Shown: piece by piece, positions 1 through 7,636 of the stretch
Layout of the letters: each line of letters begins with the position of its first letter
How positions within the stretch are numbered: position 1 is the first letter of the stretch
Origin: Dysgonamonadaceae bacterium
GTDB taxonomy: Bacteria > Bacteroidota > Bacteroidia > Bacteroidales > Azobacteroidaceae
NCBI GenBank assembly: GCA_031284225.1
Contig: JAITAH010000001.1
Coordinates: 1 to 8,107, forward strand
Length of the DNA: 8,107 nt
Direction: 5' to 3'
Program-made: the position numbers and the translations under genes
Notes under the pieces: generated by a model
Database searches by the model: none
What the model saw: only the letters and a program-made list of their open reading frames with translations
What the model was told of the DNA's origin: nothing

Positions 1-3000
1 TCTTGCCGCATCCGTTCGAGGGCTTCGGGGGAAAGGCGGTTTTCGAGTTCCTTCAAATAGTTGGCATACGCCGGGTATTCAAATTCCTGTTCGGTACTCA
101 ATCCGTTTAGCCCCACGTCCTGCAATGCCCGGCCTTCCGGATCGAACGCATACACCTGCGATTGCTGTTTGGGAACGTAGCCCCAGACGGTTTCTTCCAC
201 TTTGCTTTTGTCGCCATCGACGGGCAAGCCGTTTTCAAAGAATTTTTTTTCATCTTTCAGAATATCTTCCGAAATATCTCCCAGATTGAAATACAGATCG
301 CCGCCCGGCGCGTTGGGTTCGTAGATGAACGGGTTGAGCATCCAAAATTCGATGTGTTCGATGTTGTTGGCTTCAAAGTCGGTTTGTCCGCTTTCGATTT
401 TACGGAAGACGCCGCCCCAGCGGTTTTCCGGCGATGACAGCGTGCCGTCGGGATTCATTCCCACGGCGTCCAGATTGTACGGCCCGCGTTCTTTGGGATA
501 AAAAGCGAGGTTCAGCGCCGGCAGGGTGGAAGCTTCGTTGTAGCGGATATCCTTGTTCGGAAATAATTCTTCTTCCCGGATTTCGCGCACGTAATGATTC
601 GATAACTGTTCCTCATCGTTTTTGATGTGCGTGGGCGTAAGGGACGATTTGCGGGTAAACAGACCGTCGATGTAATACCATGCCAGCAGCGCCCGGTTTT
701 TCCCGTAATCGATCGTGTTCACCTGGCGGGATTCGGGAAAGGAAGTCGGCGTCGCCGACAGGAACCATCCGTAGGGCGACCGCAAATCGATGGTCATTTT
801 GGCGCGCTCAAAATCTTCGATATAGGAATAGTCGCCGCCCCACTTGCTGCGGTAATGACCCGGAACCAATCGGGCATATTCCGCGCTCAGCGTGATTTGC
901 GAAGGCTCCGTCAGATCGACTAAAGGCAGCTTATCCACGAGATTCGTCAACCATTGCGATTGGGTGGTGTAATTGGTATTGAAACCGAATAGCGTATTGT
1001 TGATCGATTCTTCGCCCGGTTCGGTTTTCATGGTTACCGGCATCTCGCTCAGGTTCATTACCGTGGCGCCCAGATTGAACTGGGGCGAAAAGGCGTAATT
1101 GAGGTTCACCCCCATCATGGTTTTCCGCTGCATCCCGAAAAGCGACTGGTCTTCGGACGAAGTCTGAATATTGGCGTCGGCATACGCCGGATTGATGATC
1201 GTTACCTCGCCCGTCGCATAATTAACGGTATAATCCTGGTTTTCTTTCAGACGAACGCCGTTGGCGGTAACCGTTACCGACCCGCGGGCAATATTCATCC
1301 CGTCTAAGGTAATGTTGCTGCCGCCGGAACCTTTGTATTCGCCGGTCAGGATGAATTTATTTTTTTCGGCGGTTTGCCGGGCAACCGTCAACGTCGAATC
1401 GTACAATTCCTGATAAACGTATTTATCGGCAAGAGCGTCGGCAGCAGCCTTATCGGCGGCGCCTTCCGTTATTTTTTTTCGCAGGTATTTCCCAAAAGGT
1501 TCAACGACCGGAAAAATGATTTTCCCTTCGGACGGCAATACGGTGAAGTTTTCCACATAATCGAAAAAGCCGTCGGCGTGCGGCTCGTTGCGTGAATCGA
1601 GGCGATCCAGATTTTCCACGCGCAACAACATCTGGTTGGCAATGGCGCCTTCGGTGATGTAGTTCAGATATACGCCGGCGGTATCGCTTTGGTATTGGAT
1701 ATCTAAGCGGAAACGATCTTTTTCGACGCCCCGTGAGTTGATTGTATAAACGTTTTTCATCATCAACGGCCAACCCGGAGCGGCGGGCGATTGCGAAGCT
1801 CCTTTAAGCAGTTTCAGGTAAAGATTATCGCTGGTGCGTCCCGGATTATCGTTCGAGAACTCCCCAACCTGATAGCTTTGTCCGCGGTATTTGTAGGAAT
1901 AGGCGACCGCTAACGCTTCGTCGGGTTGCAGTTGGATGCGCAAACTGACGTATCCCAGTTGCGCGTTGAACGTATATTCGGAAGTCTCTAATTTGCGGGC
2001 GTTTTCGATTTTTTCATAATCCTGTCCGCCGGTAAATCCGCCGGCCAACAACACTTGATTTACCTGGCTGATGTCTCTCGCTCCCGGAAAATCGGTAACT
2101 ATCTTATTGTACAAATTGTTGGCGCGGTTGTCCGGCAGCGATTCCTTGCCGGGTTCCGGTTGCACTAAGAGCGGATGGCTGATATGGCTGTATTCGCCCA
2201 AATCGGCAAACGCGACGATGTTCCGCGCCTGATCGTAATTCGAGCGTTTGTTGGTAATCCACACTTCGAGGTTATCGATCAGGATGCCCGATTGAATATA
2301 CGGAAGTTTACTCATAGCCTCGTCGTAGATATCCGGAAAATAATGTCCGATAAAAAAGTGCATATTCTCATCGTAGTTATCCACCGTAATTTCAAACGGC
2401 GTGGTTTGCACGCTTCCTTTGGAAGAAGTGGAGTGCGATTGCGAATTTTGCTGCGAAAACAGCGCGTCCACCGTCAGCTTCCCAAACTGTAATTGCGTTT
2501 TGATACCGAACAGGGCAGCGCCGCCCCGGATGAGCGAATTGGTGGTATTCATACTGACGTTTCCGGCTTCCAGCAGTTTCACGATTTCATCTTCTTTCCC
2601 GTTATAAGCCAGTTTCAGTTTTTTCGTATCGTAATCGTAAGTCGATTGCGTATTGTAATTCAAATCGAAATTCATTTTATCGCCGATGGAAGCCTGAACG
2701 GAAGTTTGAATCTGCGGATCGAAATCGAACGCCCAGCGATCGCGTTGTCGTTCGGTCATGGTCGGGTCGCCGGATATGGTATGCGTAACGCCGATTTTAG
2801 TCGTGATGCTTCCTTGCGGTTGAAGGCGCACGCCGCCCGGACCAAAAATTTTTTCCGCCGGCCCCAAATCAAAATTGAAGCCAAAGCCGGACAGCGCATC
2901 TTTTTTCCGGTCGGCTTCGCCGGTAAATTCCTCATCGTTTCGGGATTTGAAATAAGCGTTCATACTTTTTTCGAGGGAATAGCGCAAATATTCTTCCCGC

Positions 3001-3329
3001 GTCAGAGAAATAGGAGTTGTCAAATCTTGTCCGCCGATTTTGGAGCGCAACTCGTAGCGGTTGGTCAGCGGATTGTATTCAAAATTCCGGTCGAAATCCA
3101 CCGGATTCCGCAGGTCGATGGGATAAACGGTTTGCAAATCTTCGTACGTTGGGGGAACCGTAGGAGCCACGGGATACCGAGCCGGCACCGTGTCCTGTGC
3201 CGTTTCCTGTACCGCTTCCACTTCGGGAATTTGCGAACTGATAGCGGTCAGATCCGCCTCCAGTTCATAAACCATTCCCGTCAGTAAAGCCAGAAAGCCC
3301 GTAAGGATATATTTTTTTTTGTGCTTCAT
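1..3329 (-). CDS. sprA: SprA/Sov, type IX secretion system outer-membrane translocon (N-terminal part, cut by window edge)
   Basis: SprA (Sov in Porphyromonas gingivalis) is the very large outer-membrane beta-barrel through which the type IX secretion system exports folded cargo; in gliding species it also supports motility. I translated the minus strand from ATG 3329 to the window edge and found 1109 uninterrupted codons with no stop or frameshift. The start MKHKKKYILTGFLALLTG is a signal-peptide-like basic plus hydrophobic stretch, without an obvious cleavage site, followed by a Pro/Glu/Thr-rich linker to about residue 65. Residues about 210-290 carry a family-typical block (NYNTQSTYDYDTKKLKL, then KLLEAGNVS and LFGIKTQLQFGKL). 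Residues about 988-1000 contain IEHIEFWMLNPF, another SprA hallmark. Family members are usually about 2400 residues, so slightly under half the gene is present. It lies 152 bp downstream of tamL in the same direction. No clear TAnnTTTG promoter is visible directly upstream. Recognition is from remembered family motifs, not a search. Confidence 0.93.
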   Translation of the reverse strand, partial: MKHKKKYILTGFLALLTGMVYELEADLTAISSQIPEVEAVQETAQDTVPARYPVAPTVPPTYEDLQTVYPIDLRNPVDFDRNFEYNPLTNRYELRSKIGGQDLTTPISLTREEYLRYSLEKSMNAYFKSRNDEEFTGEADRKKDALSGFGFNFDLGPAEKIFGPGGVRLQPQGSITTKIGVTHTISGDPTMTERQRDRWAFDFDPQIQTSVQASIGDKMNFDLNYNTQSTYDYDTKKLKLAYNGKEDEIVKLLEAGNVSMNTTNSLIRGGAALFGIKTQLQFGKLTVDALFSQQNSQSHSTSSKGSVQTTPFEITVDNYDENMHFFIGHYFPDIYDEAMSKLPYIQSGILIDNLEVWITNKRSNYDQARNIVAFADLGEYSHISHPLLVQPEPGKESLPDNRANNLYNKIVTDFPGARDISQVNQVLLAGGFTGGQDYEKIENARKLETSEYTFNAQLGYVSLRIQLQPDEALAVAYSYKYRGQSYQVGEFSNDNPGRTSDNLYLKLLKGASQSPAAPGWPLMMKNVYTINSRGVEKDRFRLDIQYQSDTAGVYLNYITEGAIANQMLLRVENLDRLDSRNEPHADGFFDYVENFTVLPSEGKIIFPVVEPFGKYLRKKITEGAADKAAADALADKYVYQELYDSTLTVARQTAEKNKFILTGEYKGSGGSNITLDGMNIARGSVTVTANGVRLKENQDYTVNYATGEVTIINPAYADANIQTSSEDQSLFGMQRKTMMGVNLNYAFSPQFNLGATVMNLSEMPVTMKTEPGEESINNTLFGFNTNYTTQSQWLTNLVDKLPLVDLTEPSQITLSAEYARLVPGHYRSKWGGDYSYIEDFERAKMTIDLRSPYGWFLSATPTSFPESRQVNTIDYGKNRALLAWYYIDGLFTRKSSLTPTHIKNDEEQLSNHYVREIREEELFPNKDIRYNEASTLPALNLAFYPKERGPYNLDAVGMNPDGTLSSPENRWGGVFRKIESGQTDFEANNIEHIEFWMLNPFIYEPNAPGGDLYFNLGDISEDILKDEKKFFENGLPVDGDKSKVEETVWGYVPKQQSQVYAFDPEGRALQDVGLNGLSTEQEFEYPAYANYLKELENRLSPEALERMRQ

Positions 3330-3357
3330 CCGGAGATAATCCTGCGTAATAATAACG

Positions 3358-3387
3358 AAAAAAAAAGAAAAAGCGTATGAAACACGC
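3358..3387 (-). terminator. Hairpin with long T-tract just upstream of sprA: terminator or attenuator
   Basis: On the minus strand, GCGTG TTTCA TACGC (3387 to 3373) can fold into a five-pair stem including one G-T wobble. It is followed directly by TTTTTCTTTTTTTTT (3372 to 3358). This is the form of a rho-independent terminator. Only 28 nt separate the end of the T-tract from the sprA ATG, so it is either a second terminator for tamL transcripts or a leader attenuator for sprA. The stem is short, so the function is inferred. Confidence 0.5.
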
Positions 3388-3428
3388 CAACTATCTTTAA
3401 TTTAACCGTTCTCGACAGGGGGTAGCCT

Positions 3429-3450
3429 AAAAAACATCCGAATTGTTCGG
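3429..3450 (-). terminator. Probable rho-independent terminator after tamL
   Basis: On the minus strand, 32 nt past the tamL stop, CCGAA CAA TTCGG (3450 to 3438) forms a perfect five-pair stem with a three-base loop. It is followed by ATG and then six T residues (3434 to 3429). Position and form suit termination of tamL. The stem is short and only three of its five pairs are G-C, so termination may be partial. Confidence 0.5.
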
Positions 3451-3481
3451 CGTTTAAGTTTTCCTGCCTAATAATGCGATA

Positions 3482-5803
3482 TTAAAAAGGATAGCCTACC
3501 GCAATGTGCCAGGCAAAATTCTCGTTCAGATTGGGATGCAGAAGCGCCCAACGCTCTTTGCCCCGTTTGGCCGGGTCATAAGCTTTTTCCCCGCAATCGA
3601 AGCGAATCAGGAAATAGTCGAAATCTAAACGCAAGCCCAGTCCGTAACCGATGGCGATTTCTTTGTAAAAAGTATCGAACCGGAATTTCCCCTCTTCCTG
3701 TCCTTCATAATCTCGTATAGTCCAAATATTTCCCGCGTCGATAAAGGCCGCCGCTTCCAGTTTCCAGAAAAAATGGCTGCGGTATTCGATGTTCATATCG
3801 AATTTAATATCGCCCGACTGATTGAAAAAAGTAGAAGCCGCATTCGGAACATACCCGCCCGGCCCCAATTCTCTTACTTGCCATGCCCGGACGCTGTTGG
3901 CTCCTCCCGAATAATACCGCTTCTCGAAGGGCAACATCTTCGAATTGCCGTAGGGATAACCGATTCCTCCGCCGATTCGCCACACGATTGAGTTCTGCTC
4001 GTCGATGACCAGATTTTTCGTATAATCAAACGATCCCTTCACAAATTGCGCAAAAGGCGTATGAAAGAGCTGGTAGATACCCATAGCGTCTTTTTGCCAT
4101 CCCAGCAGCGATCCCAGTCCATACATCAGATTCCCGGACGATTCCATCGACAATCGGAACGAATGAGCATTTTGTCTTTTTTGATCGTTGTCGAATGTCG
4201 AATGATAGAACGTATAGCCCATTCCCACGATAAACTGATCGGTATAACCGAAATATTCGGCGTTCGTCGGCAATTTATTCATAAAAACGCTGTCCTTGCG
4301 GGGAAGATAAACGTAATCGATATCAAATATATCTAACTGATGATTGGGAGCTTGCTTGGTTCGACCCTGCCACTGGTAACGGATGCTGCCGGAAAGTAAC
4401 GTCCGGTCGTATTCGGGACGGGTTTGATAATTGTAACTTGACGAAAATTCGGTAGAAGTCTGCATTTGCCGTAAAAAGTCCGTCGGAACAAAGGGAAACA
4501 GGATTCTCGGCGTAAGAATAGACGCTTCCACGCCCAGCTCCAAATACGGATTAGCAAAATTATTGATGGCTTCGTATGCCCCCCGTATCCGGAAATTGAG
4601 CGCTTCGGCTCCCCGGAACAAATTGCGATGCATATAGTTGATGGAAGTAGCCACACCCATATTGCCCTCCGTATTCGTTCCTTCGATAGAGTAAGAAACC
4701 GTTTGTTTTTGCGCCGGCAAGGTCAGAATATAACAATCGAGCAGGGCAGAATCGTTCCGCATTTTTTCGTTGTACTGAATTTGAATATTATTTAACGCCC
4801 GCAAATTAGAAAACGATGCGTATGTAAAATCCTCCTGGATTTGGGAAGATTGCTTTCCCGGAACAATAAAACAGTTATTAAATAAGGTACGCAGTTTCAA
4901 AGACGGTTTTTTCCCGGTATAAAAAATGGTATAACGGTTTTGCGTAATACTTTTTTCACTGGAATAATCATTCAGATTGACCATCCGTAACGGGTCGTAA
5001 TCTAAATACAAAAACACCTGGTCGTAAAAAAAATTCTTATTGGCGGAAAAACCGGTAGAGTCATTTGAAATTCTCATGTTCAGTTTCAAATCCACCGCAT
5101 GGCAGTTGATCGCACTGTCGGCGTCGTAAGTAATGTTCGTTTTGGTAAATTTGAAATACCCGCGGTTTTGAAGGAGCGAAGTCAATCGATCGCGCTCGGC
5201 GTCCAACCGGTTGCGGTCGAACAACCAGCCTTCTTTGACTAAGGGAATGCGCAACGAAGCCGCTTCCCCCGGAATTTGTTCCGCGGGTTGTCCGTTGTCG
5301 CCGTATAAATCATGGGCTATTGTGCTGTCTTTTACCGAAACGGAATAATGCCGAATACGGTATGGCGTATTCCCCTGAATCCGGTAAATCACCTGCACTT
5401 TTTTGTTTTGGAAAACCGTTTCGGACGAGACGTCGGCATGAATATATCCCATGTTGATCAACAGTTTGCGCAATTCGTTTTCCGTTTTAGAAACCAGGTT
5501 GGAATCGTAAATCACCGGTTCTTCCCCGATTTTCCGGATAAAACGATTGTGCCATTTCGTAGTATCTTTTCCGGATAAATTATACACCTGAAGCATAGTC
5601 TTGTATAATCCGAACATCTTAAAATTGGGTTGCTGACGCACATAAGGCTTCAACTCCATACTTTTATAACCCGCAATGTCGGATTCGATTTGTACCTTGT
5701 CCAGCAAATAGTCCCCTTCCGGAATAAATTTAGTTGATTTACAGGAAAATAAACCCAACAGAATGATAACCCACAAAGAATATTTGATAAAACCGGTTTT
5801 CAT
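3482..5803 (-). CDS. tamL: TamL-like lipoprotein: BamA/TamA (Omp85) family outer-membrane assembly protein
   Basis: Omp85-family proteins insert or assemble beta-barrel proteins in the outer membrane; TamL is the lipid-anchored TamA relative found in Bacteroidota. From the second Met (5803) the protein has 773 residues. Residues 1-21 form a lipoprotein signal peptide ending in the lipobox LFSC, with Cys21 as lipid site. The next residues, KST, lack the acidic surface-export signal, so the anchor probably faces the periplasm. Residues about 25-365 contain POTRA-like repeats (for example LINMGYIHADV and NRGYFKFTKTNITYDAD). The barrel spans about 368-773, has the loop-6 block GGANSVRAWQVRELGPGGY, and ends in the aromatic beta-signal VGYPF. 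The frame is also open to an ATG at 5821, but a TATCTTTG promoter core lies between the two Met codons and the signal peptide reads better from 5803. It is divergent from glnS, with sprA downstream. No tamB is visible in the window. The subtype TamL is less certain than the Omp85 family. Confidence 0.87.
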   Translation of the reverse strand: MKTGFIKYSLWVIILLGLFSCKSTKFIPEGDYLLDKVQIESDIAGYKSMELKPYVRQQPNFKMFGLYKTMLQVYNLSGKDTTKWHNRFIRKIGEEPVIYDSNLVSKTENELRKLLINMGYIHADVSSETVFQNKKVQVIYRIQGNTPYRIRHYSVSVKDSTIAHDLYGDNGQPAEQIPGEAASLRIPLVKEGWLFDRNRLDAERDRLTSLLQNRGYFKFTKTNITYDADSAINCHAVDLKLNMRISNDSTGFSANKNFFYDQVFLYLDYDPLRMVNLNDYSSEKSITQNRYTIFYTGKKPSLKLRTLFNNCFIVPGKQSSQIQEDFTYASFSNLRALNNIQIQYNEKMRNDSALLDCYILTLPAQKQTVSYSIEGTNTEGNMGVATSINYMHRNLFRGAEALNFRIRGAYEAINNFANPYLELGVEASILTPRILFPFVPTDFLRQMQTSTEFSSSYNYQTRPEYDRTLLSGSIRYQWQGRTKQAPNHQLDIFDIDYVYLPRKDSVFMNKLPTNAEYFGYTDQFIVGMGYTFYHSTFDNDQKRQNAHSFRLSMESSGNLMYGLGSLLGWQKDAMGIYQLFHTPFAQFVKGSFDYTKNLVIDEQNSIVWRIGGGIGYPYGNSKMLPFEKRYYSGGANSVRAWQVRELGPGGYVPNAASTFFNQSGDIKFDMNIEYRSHFFWKLEAAAFIDAGNIWTIRDYEGQEEGKFRFDTFYKEIAIGYGLGLRLDFDYFLIRFDCGEKAYDPAKRGKERWALLHPNLNENFAWHIAVGYPF

Positions 5804-5808
5804 GCAGG

Positions 5809-5816
5809 CAAAGATA
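5809..5816 (-). promoter_or_regulatory. Bacteroidales -7 promoter element for tamL
   Basis: Minus-strand TATCTTTG is an exact match to the Bacteroidales -7 consensus TAnnTTTG. Its final G lies five bases before ATG 5803, which places the expected start of transcription at or within a few bases of that ATG. No good TTTG -33 element is seen at the usual 19-20 base spacing. This element supports ATG 5803, not 5821, as the tamL start. Confidence 0.6.
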
Positions 5817-5841
5817 CGCATGATTTTCCAAATAAATTGTG

Positions 5842-5849
5842 TAATTTTG
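5842..5849 (+). promoter_or_regulatory. Bacteroidales -7 promoter element for glnS
   Basis: TAATTTTG matches TAnnTTTG exactly and lies 20 bases before the glnS ATG, implying a leader of about 15 nt. No convincing -33 TTTG is present at the normal spacing. The region between this element and the ATG is A/T-rich and lacks a Shine-Dalgarno-like sequence, as is common in this phylum. Confidence 0.6.
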
Positions 5850-5869
5850 CACTTTAATTATACATCAAT

Positions 5870-7573
5870 ATGTCGTCTGTAGAAAGTATTGCGAGTGAAG
5901 AAAACAAAAAAAGCCTCAATTTTATTGAAGCGATTGTAGAAAAAGATTTGTCAGAAGGGAAAAACGGCGGAAGAGTTCAGACCCGTTTCCCGCCGGAACC
6001 TAACGGTTATTTGCATATCGGCCATGCCAAAGCCATCTGTTTGGATTTCGGAGTCGCCCGGCAACATAGAGGCATTTGCAATCTTCGTTTCGACGACACC
6101 AACCCGACCAAAGAGGATGTGGAATACGTGGATTCCATTATGGAAGATATCCGCTGGCTGGGGTTCAACTGGGAAAATGTGTATTACGCTTCCGATTATT
6201 TCCCGCAACTTTGGGATTTTGCCGTTCAACTGATCGAAGCCGGTAAGGCTTATATCGACGAACAATCGTCCGAAGAAATTGCCCGGCAAAAGGGAACGCC
6301 GACACAATCGGGCGTGCATTCGCCATACCGCAACCGTCCCGTGGAAGAAAATCTGACGCTGTTTCAAAAGATGAATACCGGCGAAATACCGGAAGGAGCC
6401 ATGGTGCTGCGGGCAAAAATCGACATGGCGCATTCGAACATGCACTTCCGCGATCCGGTGATTTACCGCGTTATCCATCATCCGCACCACCGGACGGGCA
6501 CGAAGTGGAAAGCCTATCCGATGTACGATTTCGCTCATGGACAAAGCGACGATTTCGAACGGGTAACCCATTCGCTTTGTACCTTGGAATTTGTCGTCCA
6601 TCGCCCGCTCTACGACTGGTTTATCGACGAACTTAAAAAATTCCATCCGGAAGATGACGCTTACCGACCGCAGCAATACGAATTTAATCGCTTGAACCTC
6701 ACCTATACCCTGATGAGCAAGCGCAAACTCCTCCAATTGGTGCAAGAAGGCTTGGTAACCGGTTGGGACGATCCCCGGATGCCGACCCTTTCCGGGTTGC
6801 GCCGTCGCGGTTATACGCCGGAATCGATCCGGAATTTTATCGACCGCATCGGTTACACCAAATTCGAAGCGCTGATTGATGTAGCTTTGCTGGAACACGC
6901 TGTTCGCGAAGATTTGAACCTTCGCGCCCAACGGGTTTCGGCCGTTATCGACCCCGTCAAGCTGATTCTTACCAATTATCCCGAAGGCAAAACGGAAAGA
7001 TTGGAAGCCGTTAACAATCCGGAAGACGCAACCATGGGTAGCCATGAAATCACGTTTAGCCGCGAACTCTATATCGAACGGGAAGATTTTATGGAGGAAG
7101 CTCCGAAAAAGTTCTTTCGCATGACGCCCGGACAGGAAGTCCGGCTGAAAAACGCCTATATCGTGAAATGTACCGGCCTCAAAAAAGACGCCGCCGGGAA
7201 TATCGAAGAAATCTATGCCGAATACGATCCGCAAACGCGAAGCGGCAGGGCCGAAAGCAACCGGAAAGTGAAAGGTACTCTGCATTGGGTTTCGGTCGAA
7301 CACAGCCTTCCGGCAGAAGTTCGCCTCTACGACCGGCTTTTCAATGTGGAAAATCCGGCGGAGGAAAAAGACAAGGATTTCCGCGAAATGCTGAATCCCG
7401 ATTCACTGATTGTAAAAACCGGCGTCCGGGTCGAACAGGAATTACTGAAAACGAATCCTCTGGAACATTTCCAATTCCAACGCATCGGCTATTTCAATGT
7501 AGATCCGGATTCGACGGAAAATCGTTTGATTTTCAATCGAACCGTATCTTTAAAAGACTCAAAAAATAAATAA
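5870..7573 (+). CDS. glnS: Glutaminyl-tRNA synthetase (GlnRS)
   Basis: This class I aminoacyl-tRNA synthetase charges tRNA-Gln with glutamine using ATP in the cytoplasm. The 567-residue product is close to the length of the Escherichia coli enzyme. The ATP-binding signature is complete: PPEPNGYLHIGHAK, with HIGH at residues 49-52, and the KMSKS-type loop MSKRK at 282-286. The glutamine-pocket blocks FDDTNP (74-79) and YPMYDFAH (216-223) are present, as are the family blocks CTLEF and GWDDPRMPTLSGLRRRGY, the latter just after MSKRK. These, and IDPVKL at the start of the C-terminal part, identify GlnRS rather than the related GluRS. The C-terminal portion from about residue 360 is the two-barrel anticodon-binding region. 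A short non-conserved N-terminal extension of about 15 residues precedes the first conserved segment. A TAnnTTTG element lies 20 bases upstream. No terminator is evident after the stop, so read-through into the next gene is likely. Confidence 0.97.
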   Translation: MSSVESIASEENKKSLNFIEAIVEKDLSEGKNGGRVQTRFPPEPNGYLHIGHAKAICLDFGVARQHRGICNLRFDDTNPTKEDVEYVDSIMEDIRWLGFNWENVYYASDYFPQLWDFAVQLIEAGKAYIDEQSSEEIARQKGTPTQSGVHSPYRNRPVEENLTLFQKMNTGEIPEGAMVLRAKIDMAHSNMHFRDPVIYRVIHHPHHRTGTKWKAYPMYDFAHGQSDDFERVTHSLCTLEFVVHRPLYDWFIDELKKFHPEDDAYRPQQYEFNRLNLTYTLMSKRKLLQLVQEGLVTGWDDPRMPTLSGLRRRGYTPESIRNFIDRIGYTKFEALIDVALLEHAVREDLNLRAQRVSAVIDPVKLILTNYPEGKTERLEAVNNPEDATMGSHEITFSRELYIEREDFMEEAPKKFFRMTPGQEVRLKNAYIVKCTGLKKDAAGNIEEIYAEYDPQTRSGRAESNRKVKGTLHWVSVEHSLPAEVRLYDRLFNVENPAEEKDKDFREMLNPDSLIVKTGVRVEQELLKTNPLEHFQFQRIGYFNVDPDSTENRLIFNRTVSLKDSKNK

Positions 7574-7579
7574 ATTCCC

Positions 7580-7617
7580 CTCTTGGGTTGTGAAGGGCTT
7601 GCCCCGTCGCTCCAGAG
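7580..7617 (+). other. G/C-rich potential stem-loop in the glnS downstream gap
   Basis: CTCTTGG (7580-7586) can pair with CCAGAG (7612-7617), leaving one bulged T. Inside that stem, GGG CTTG CCC (7595-7604) can form a small inner hairpin. No T-tract follows, so this is not a standard terminator. It may be an RNA-processing or stabilising structure between two co-transcribed genes, a decayed interspersed repeat, or chance. Confidence 0.25.
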
Positions 7618-7636
7618 AAGCAAAATACGATTGTTT

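Noticed and set aside
1501..1773. A 90-codon minus-strand open frame inside sprA in another frame
   Set aside because: It overlaps the continuous SprA frame on the same strand and encodes an Arg-rich, motif-free product.
2493..3287. A 264-codon plus-strand open frame opposite sprA
   Set aside because: The minus strand here encodes conserved SprA blocks without interruption. The plus-strand product has a shadow-like composition and no recognisable motif.
1..3329. sprA as a truncated pseudogene
   Set aside because: The frame is intact up to the window edge and the missing C-terminal half is explained by the cut, not by a stop or frameshift.
5951..7303. A 450-codon open frame on the minus strand opposite glnS
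   Set aside because: It lies wholly within the coding sequence of an unmistakable GlnRS. Its translation is rich in Phe, Arg, His and Ile with no domain pattern, as expected for the antisense shadow of a coding frame.
7626..7633. TACGATTG as a promoter core for the TPR gene
   Set aside because: It differs from TAnnTTTG at one fixed base, has no -33 element at the right spacing, and would start transcription at or past the ATG. Read-through from glnS is simpler.
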